A stretch of DNA of 64,000 nucleotides from Aquila chrysaetos chrysaetos (Eukaryota > Chordata > Aves > Accipitriformes > Accipitridae). Position 1 is the first letter of the stretch. The number at the start of each line of letters is the position of its first letter. The stretch lies in NCBI RefSeq assembly GCF_900496995.4, contig NC_044018.1:8084501-8148500 (forward strand), read 5' to 3'. The position numbers and the translations under genes were made by a program. Under the pieces are notes generated by a model that was given only the letters and a program-made list of their open reading frames with translations, was not told the DNA's origin and did no database searches. This document shows positions 59,401-64,000 of the stretch, piece after piece.

Positions 59401-62400
59401 CTTTCATTGAGGAGTAAGCTACTCTGTGTTTACACCTGGATAAAACTGTGTAAGTTGGTGGTTATTGCAGAGTGGCTGACATGCTGTAAATCCACACCCT
59501 AGTTTGTTAGTAACCTGTTTATGTAGTGATACCCTAAAGATGATGTAAATTAAGTAGCAACAATACTTGGAAGCTTTCTAGATTTTGCTTGTATGATTTT
59601 GATCATAAAATATCAAAAGTTTGTAGCTTGCCTTTTTTTTTTTGTTTTTTTTTTTTGTTTGTTTTTTTACCATTTGTTAGTAATTCACATAGGGTGGGTG
59701 TCACTTTTTGACATTTACTGTGCAGACAAAGTAGGTCAGAGAGGGAGGCACGGTCTGGTCTGAGCATAGGAATGGGAGCCAGAAATACTTTTCTTGAAAT
59801 ACTATTTCTGTGTGGCCCTGGACAGGTCACTTAATGTGTCTCAATTTTCCCACCCTGTAAAATGGCTTTCAATAGTCACATCTGTGAGAGACTGCTTGCT
59901 CTAGTGCTTGGAATATGATTTAAACATAAACATTTAATTGCCAAGTATGATCTTTATTGTTAAATGTATTCTGTTGAATCTTTTATTAATTTAATTTTCT
60001 TTTTCAATTTACTCAGTATCAATTTACTTGGTATCAGTTTACAAATTTATATTGAGTTACATTTATTTTTCTAGTTGCAGTTGAATTTCCCTCTACTCAT
60101 CAACAATAGGAAAAAGTCTACCATGAAGATTGTAATTTGATAAGATCATGGTACTGAAGTCTATATATGAACTTACACTGATAACAGTGTGTCCCATAAT
60201 CATTGGAGGTTTTTAAGAACAGGTTAGACAAATGTCTGTCAGGAATGATTTAGGTATTGTGTAGTTTGTTCTTGCCTGGTAGAGCAGATGGACTTTTCCA
60301 GGTCACCTCCAACACTATTTTCTTTGATAGCAAACTATAACATGATTTTACTTGAAGCAGTTAGGTCACACATCACAGATATTTTGGAAGAATTGTTTAA
60401 AATTGAGAGGGGTGCTCATAATGAAATATTGACTTTACTGACTTCTGTCACCAGAACTTCCGTCTTCTTTCTAGGCAGGATTTCACCCTTTAGATTTACT
60501 TTTAAACAGCTTGAAAGAAAGGAAGTGAAAGTTTCTGCCTTCTTACAGTTATTCTAGAATTACAGTAGAATTCCAGTGGAAATCTACCATAATCGACATA
60601 GAGACCAGTAACTTGGTGTTCAGGACAGGTGGCCAAATAATTGACTTGGCCTGGCTAATACTCTGTTGTTTTCGTTCTTAGCAATGAAGCATCTTGGCCA
60701 AGGTTATTATTTATACACTACCATTGTTTTGACAGCTGTTTACAAATACTTCAGATAATGAAAGTGTAGACTAATTAAATAGTAGATGAGAAATGGTAGA
60801 GTAGTTAGGTCAAATAATGAATGATGAAATTCTAGGTGTTACTGATATAACATTTAAAAAAAATTAAAAATCCTTTATGTATTAGTGTCTTTCTGAGGCT
60901 GGGGTAAGAAGCTGTAAAGCTTATGGGGTGGAGGCATTAATTGCTTTCCCAATATTATAATTATGTAGGTAAAAAGCTTTACTTTCTTATTCTGCAAACT
61001 TAATCTTATCTGACACCTAAACTAACATGTAAGCAGTTGCAAATTTGTATGCTACAACTTACCCCGAGGAAAAAATTTTTTTAAAAATGTTTTTTAAAAT
61101 GCTACAGCCTAATTTGAACCCCAGATTTTAATAGCATCAGCATTTTTTCTTTTGCATACGCCTTAGTTTATATTCTGTAGGTTCATCTTTAAGTTTTCTT
61201 TATTATGGTTGGTTTTGTAGTTAATTGATAGATTCAAGCAGCTGTCCTAAAATTTTCAGATTTTAATACATTTGTATATTTAGTTGATTTGTAAACCTTG
61301 GAACAGCCATAACAGACCGTAGAATTAGATATGCCAAGTTGTTGGATGCTATGTAAAAAGATCTGCATGCCTACTATTTTAAGACTGATTTTTTTTTTTT
61401 TTGTGTTAACTGTTGCATATATTTTAGTACTGCTGAAGCTGTCCTACAGGAAATGGATAATATTAACATCAGGAGAAATAGACGGTCTGGGGAAGTAGAA
61501 CGGCTACGGATGTGGACAGATACAGAATTTGTAAGTGCAGATCTTGGATAAAAAGTAATACCAAGGGGAGTGTGTTTCTTTTTGCAATCTTCATATATTT
61601 GTCTGTAGCTCTGTCAAAAGGTTTCAGATCATCTTCAGTAGATTACATTAAAAAACTTGATAAACTGAAATTCAGAACAAAATTCACGGATATATACTCA
61701 ATCATGTTTTCTTTATTGTTGAATTGACTGCCATGCTGTCATGATGTACTGTGGTGGTTCTCCTTTGTTTCGAAGCACACTCTGGTAGTCTGAAAACAGG
61801 ACCAGGGACCGTCATCTGCTTTGTTCCCTAAACCAGCTTGATACTGACGTTAACTAGGGATCAGATAGACTAGGTACTATCCGAGAGACTTATTTTACCA
61901 CCTATTAAATTAGACTGCTTTTGTAGTCTACCTGTGGAGGGGTCTGTAGGTAAAAGTCTTGGGGGCTAGAGATTGTGTGGAGTATTACTTACTGAACTGT
62001 GGGCTAACACTGTGAGTGACATGGGATGATAGTACTGATGGGACCGTGTGTGAATTTCGTTCCAGGAAAACATGGATATGTATTCTCGAGTGAAAAGAAG
62101 AAGGAAATCACTGAGGAGAAACAGCTATGGGATTCAGAACCACCATGAAGTGTCCACAGAAGGGGAAGAAGAAGGTATGGGTTGTGAAGAATTGTAAGGG
62201 TTTGTCTGAAACACAAAACAAAGCTCTCCTCAACATAAGATAGCAATATATTGCACTACAGAAAGTAATTTGGTTTTGGATCTGGATTTGGAGTTATTAA
62301 ATAGACCAATTAACAAGACTATTGCAAATAAGTACACACTGAAGGACAACTCTTTAGAAAGAGGAGAAGTAGTTTTCGGGATCTCTATGTAGTTTTCTTT

Positions 62401-63600
62401 AAAGAAAAGCAATTTTATCTGAAAGTAGCAGAATAAAGTCTGGTTTCTAAATGTTTATGTACTATGGTCCCTTACTCCTGTTTTCTGTAACACTAAGTAA
62501 TTGAAGCTTTCCTTATATTCCCTGTAACAATCCTCTGGTGGAAGCCAGGATGTGATGCATATAGTCTACAACTATGCATGTTCTAACTGACTTGCTATTT
62601 CTCATATGCTGGGTGGCAGTTACCAGAAAGAATGTGTAATAGTCAGTTCTGCATCCTTCCTTTAGGGAAGGTATTAATTAAAGTCTCTGTTTTCTGTCCA
62701 TCCACTGAATTTTAGAAGGCTTCTAGACACACAACTGCATTTAAAATTCTACCTTCCTTTAAAAATTTGGATGAAACTGGCCAGTGGGTTCAAAAGTATT
62801 GATAAAGAAGGGATTATGGCTAACTTTGATGGCATGATCAACAGCATGCTTGGCTTCCTTAAGAAATCAGACTCAAACTTCAGGGATACATACAGGGTTC
62901 AGCGTAGTGTGTCTTGATTTTGAGCTGAAACTACTTTAAGAGGTATGGTCTGTCCCAATTAATAAGAATGCAGTCTTTTTTCTGAGATCCATGGAAGGGA
63001 ATTCTGATCCTGTTAATAGATGGACCTAGGCGGTACCTTTATACAGTGTGTTCATTTGCTTTGTGTTAAAATGATGTTGTGGATAGTAAAGTTGTACTTA
63101 TTTTTGTGCTGTGTCAGATATTCAATTTTCTGAGGCTCCTGTGGGAAAAGAGAAGAAAGGCATTATTCTTAATTTGCAGGATAATTATTGAAGGAAAAAG
63201 ATAGTGGATAGAAGTGATACTTGAAGTACTTTACAACTAAAACTACTTTAACTACATTTATTTTTCTTTCTGTTGCTTTTCCAGAACCTTCTCTGGGAAA
63301 CTAGAAGGAAGTTTGACCTCTGTAGATTTATCTTGGTCTTAAAACTTCCAGTGATTTGCCAGTTAGTGTTAATTAATAAAAGGGGAATAATTCTCAGTGA
63401 CCATTAAAATGTTAATTTTTAAGATTAAGATAGCTCTGGCATCAAGTAACAGTGTTCTGAAAGTATTTTGCCCCACCCAACAGAGTCTCAGGAAGAAGAT
63501 GGAGATATAGAAGTAGAAGAAGCCGAGGGAGAAGAAAATGATCGGCCATATAATCTCAGACAGAGAAAAACTGTTGAAAGATACCAGGCCCCTCCAATAG
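41336..63600 (+). CDS. ATAD2B: ATAD2B, 5' part (coding exons 1-7), AAA/bromodomain chromatin protein
   Basis: Seven exons encode the N-terminal, low-complexity part of ATAD2B, up to QAPPI before the AAA modules. Exon 1 starts MVNTRKSSLR and carries SHFISSRTRSSKRGT. Later exons carry ASLSDSHVSPPAKRT, KSKSRSTGQREEW, TAEAVLQEMDNINIRRNRRS, VERLRMWTDTEF, KRRRKSLRRNSYGIQNHHEV and NDRPYNLRQRKTVERYQAPP, which match ATAD2B as known from mammals. The segment has basic, nuclear-signal-like clusters and a strongly acidic stretch (exons 6-7). ATAD2B is a nuclear AAA+ ATPase whose bromodomain binds acetylated histones; those domains lie beyond base 64000. Exon 4 carries a one-base excess that breaks the frame as sequenced; the flanking exon phases show that the expected length is one base shorter. 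Confidence 0.95.
50319..50362 (-). repeat. MIR-like SINE relic
   Basis: AAACTGATACACAGGGGAGC then AAGTGGCTTATCCAGAATCAC resembles the reverse complement of the MIR core (AAACTGAGGCACAGAGAGGT, then AAGTGACTTGCCCAAGGTCAC). Ends cannot be set by eye. Confidence 0.6.
56079..56123 (+). repeat. 19-base tandem repeat, about 2.4 copies
   Basis: AGAAATAGAACGCTTGTTA is followed at once by AGAAATAGAACTCTTGTTA and the partial copy AGAAATA. One mismatch between the full copies, so a fairly recent duplication. Confidence 0.9.
56339..56493 (+). CDS. ATAD2B: ATAD2B coding exon 2
   Basis: 155 bp, acceptor CTTTTCAG/AAAGAT, donor AG/GTAACT. Encodes KDEGSDASLSDSHVSPPAKR, then PVCKDKSKSRSTGQREEWSI and STGQS, with R split across the next junction. 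Enters in phase 0 and leaves after two bases. Confidence 0.95.
56494..59035 (+). other. ATAD2B: ATAD2B introns 2 and 3
   Basis: Introns of 1,449 bp (56494-57942) and 1,046 bp (57990-59035) on either side of the 47 bp exon 3. No recognised repeats. A 127-codon ORF that starts inside exon 2 in another frame and runs into intron 2 (56422-56805) is not a gene. Confidence 0.8.
57943..57989 (+). CDS. ATAD2B: ATAD2B coding exon 3 (47 bp)
   Basis: Acceptor TTTCCTAG/GTTAAC, donor T/GTAAGT. Encodes (R)LTSQPGSTLPNGRSL. A very short exon, recognised by similarity to LTSQPGATLPNG of mammals and by phase agreement with exon 2. Confidence 0.92.
59036..59190 (+). CDS. ATAD2B: ATAD2B coding exon 4, with an apparent one-base insertion
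   Basis: 155 bp, acceptor CTCGTAG/CTCTCA, donor AG/GTATGT. The first part reads SLKSHPLRGEKK in the frame set by exon 3. From about 59072 the conserved reading GDGDHACINGDIEVRKSCRS, then RKNRFETLNQSLLFDQLVN, is in the next frame, which is also the frame required by exon 5. The switch falls in the run G6-A8-G3 at 59057-59073. Taken literally, the first frame meets TGA near 59145. The expected exon length by phase is 154 bp. Confidence 0.92.
59803..59870 (+). repeat. MIR SINE relic
   Basis: CTATTTCTGTGTGGCCCTGG, then ACAGGTCACTTAATGTGTCT and CCACCCTGTAAAATGG, follows the MIR core in order (TGTGTGACCTTGGGCAAGTC, CACTTAACCTCTCTG, CATCTGTAAAATGGG). It is the best preserved of the MIR-like relics in the window. 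Confidence 0.75.
60202..60328 (+). mobile_element. Ancient CR1 LINE 3' fragment
   Basis: ATTGGAGGTTTTTAAGAACA, then GGTTAGACAAATGTCTGTCA, GGAATGATTTAGGTATTGTG and GGTCACCTCCAACACTATTT follow the 3' end of old archosaur/turtle-type CR1 elements on the plus strand. Diverged and 5'-truncated. Confidence 0.8.
61428..61530 (+). CDS. ATAD2B: ATAD2B coding exon 5
   Basis: 103 bp, acceptor ATTTTAG/TACTGC, donor TTT/GTAAGT. Encodes (S)TAEAVLQEMDNINIRRNRRS, then GEVERLRMWTDTEF. Nearly identical to the mammalian protein as remembered. Leaves in phase 0. Confidence 0.96.
62066..62174 (+). CDS. ATAD2B: ATAD2B coding exon 6
   Basis: 109 bp, acceptor GTTCCAG/GAAAAC, donor G/GTATGG. Encodes ENMDMYSRVKRRRKSLRRNS, then YGIQNHHEVSTEGEEE. 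KRRRKSLRR looks like a nuclear localisation signal. The acidic run continues into exon 7. Confidence 0.96.
63484..63600 (+). CDS. ATAD2B: ATAD2B coding exon 7
   Basis: 117 bp, acceptor CCAACAG/AGTCTC, donor G/GTGAGG. Encodes (E)SQEEDGDIEVEEAEGEEND, then RPYNLRQRKTVERYQAPPI. The acidic cluster precedes the conserved RPYNLRQRKT motif. It is the last ATAD2B exon in the window. Confidence 0.96.
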
Positions 63601-64000
63601 GTGAGGAACTGGACAGTGCTCATGCAGTTGTGCTCTACTGAGAAGGGAAAAGTTGGATGACTACTCATCCCTGACAGAGTTTCTGTGCAGCACTTCGTGA
63701 CTTCCATCTTGCCTCTTTTTTGGTTCACCACATGAGTAGGACTCCTAAGACATAATCTATCAATTTGTTAATGGTGGTGGCATTGCTAGCGTGTGCTGCC
63801 TCGTTGAACTTTGCGAGTACTGCCATGTGCTGGGCTCAGGGTTGGAGGTGAACGGGGTTTAGGTCAAGAAGTAGTTGACAGAAGTTGAATTCAGAAAGCA
63901 GTCTAATAAATTAGGTAATTACATAGAAAAAATAGTTACTGCTATGCCTGCTTCTCTTCTTGAGTGGTAAGCCTAATTCATAACTGTAGATAAATTGCAT

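Larger units (their letters stand above)
59191..61427 (+). other. ATAD2B: ATAD2B intron 4
   Basis: 2,237 bp. Holds a T-rich tract at about 59632-59667, a MIR relic at 59803-59870 and an old CR1 3' fragment at 60202-60328. A T-rich run leads to the exon 5 acceptor. Confidence 0.85.
61531..64000 (+). other. ATAD2B: ATAD2B introns 5, 6 and start of intron 7
   Basis: Introns of 535 bp (61531-62065) and 1,309 bp (62175-63483), and the first 400 bp of the next intron (63601-64000). No recognised repeats, RNA genes or extra exons. Confidence 0.8.

Noticed and set aside
1-64000. tRNA, rRNA, CRISPR arrays, endogenous retroviruses, bacterial or phage genes
   Set aside because: None recognised by eye on either strand. 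Divergent noncoding RNAs would need covariance-model searches that I could not run.

Overview
The window is nuclear DNA from a vertebrate, most likely a bird. The genome is intron-rich, with three CpG islands. Its interspersed repeats are few and are CR1 LINE fragments of the kind that dominates archosaur genomes, plus ancient MIR relics. No species is claimed. It has no prokaryotic, plasmid or phage character, so operons, ribosome binding sites and CRISPR arrays do not apply.

Three protein-coding genes can be read from exon to exon by splice sites, phase and family similarity. From left to right: (1) the 5' part of MFSD2B on the minus strand, with coding exon 1 in a CpG island near 11.5 kb and exons 2 and 3 at 5.8-5.9 and 1.8-1.9 kb; the rest lies left of base 1. 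(2) The complete coding sequence of UBXN2A on the minus strand, six coding exons between 29174 and 15531 (293 codons), with a probable untranslated first exon in a CpG island near 32.6 kb. (3) The 5' part of ATAD2B on the plus strand, with exon 1 in a CpG island at 41.3 kb, a 14.8 kb first intron, and exons 2-7 between 56.3 and 63.6 kb; the AAA and bromodomain exons lie right of base 64000. The gene order and the head-to-head UBXN2A/ATAD2B arrangement match the MFSD2B-UBXN2A-ATAD2B block known in mammals.

The rest is intron, a 7 kb intergenic stretch between the UBXN2A and ATAD2B islands, about 2 kb between UBXN2A and MFSD2B, three CR1 fragments, three or four MIR-like relics, a trinucleotide microsatellite and homopolymer runs. 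The products do not form one pathway. MFSD2B is a sphingosine-1-phosphate exporter at the plasma membrane, UBXN2A is a p97/VCP adaptor, and ATAD2B is a nuclear AAA/bromodomain chromatin protein.

I found no new biological system. The points most worth checking are a one-base excess in ATAD2B exon 4 that breaks the reading frame beside a homopolymer, a C-terminal extension of UBXN2A, a possible overlapping upstream ORF in the UBXN2A leader, promoters that are 8 kb apart although this pair is almost contiguous in mammals, and G-run-rich DNA at the start of ATAD2B intron 1.
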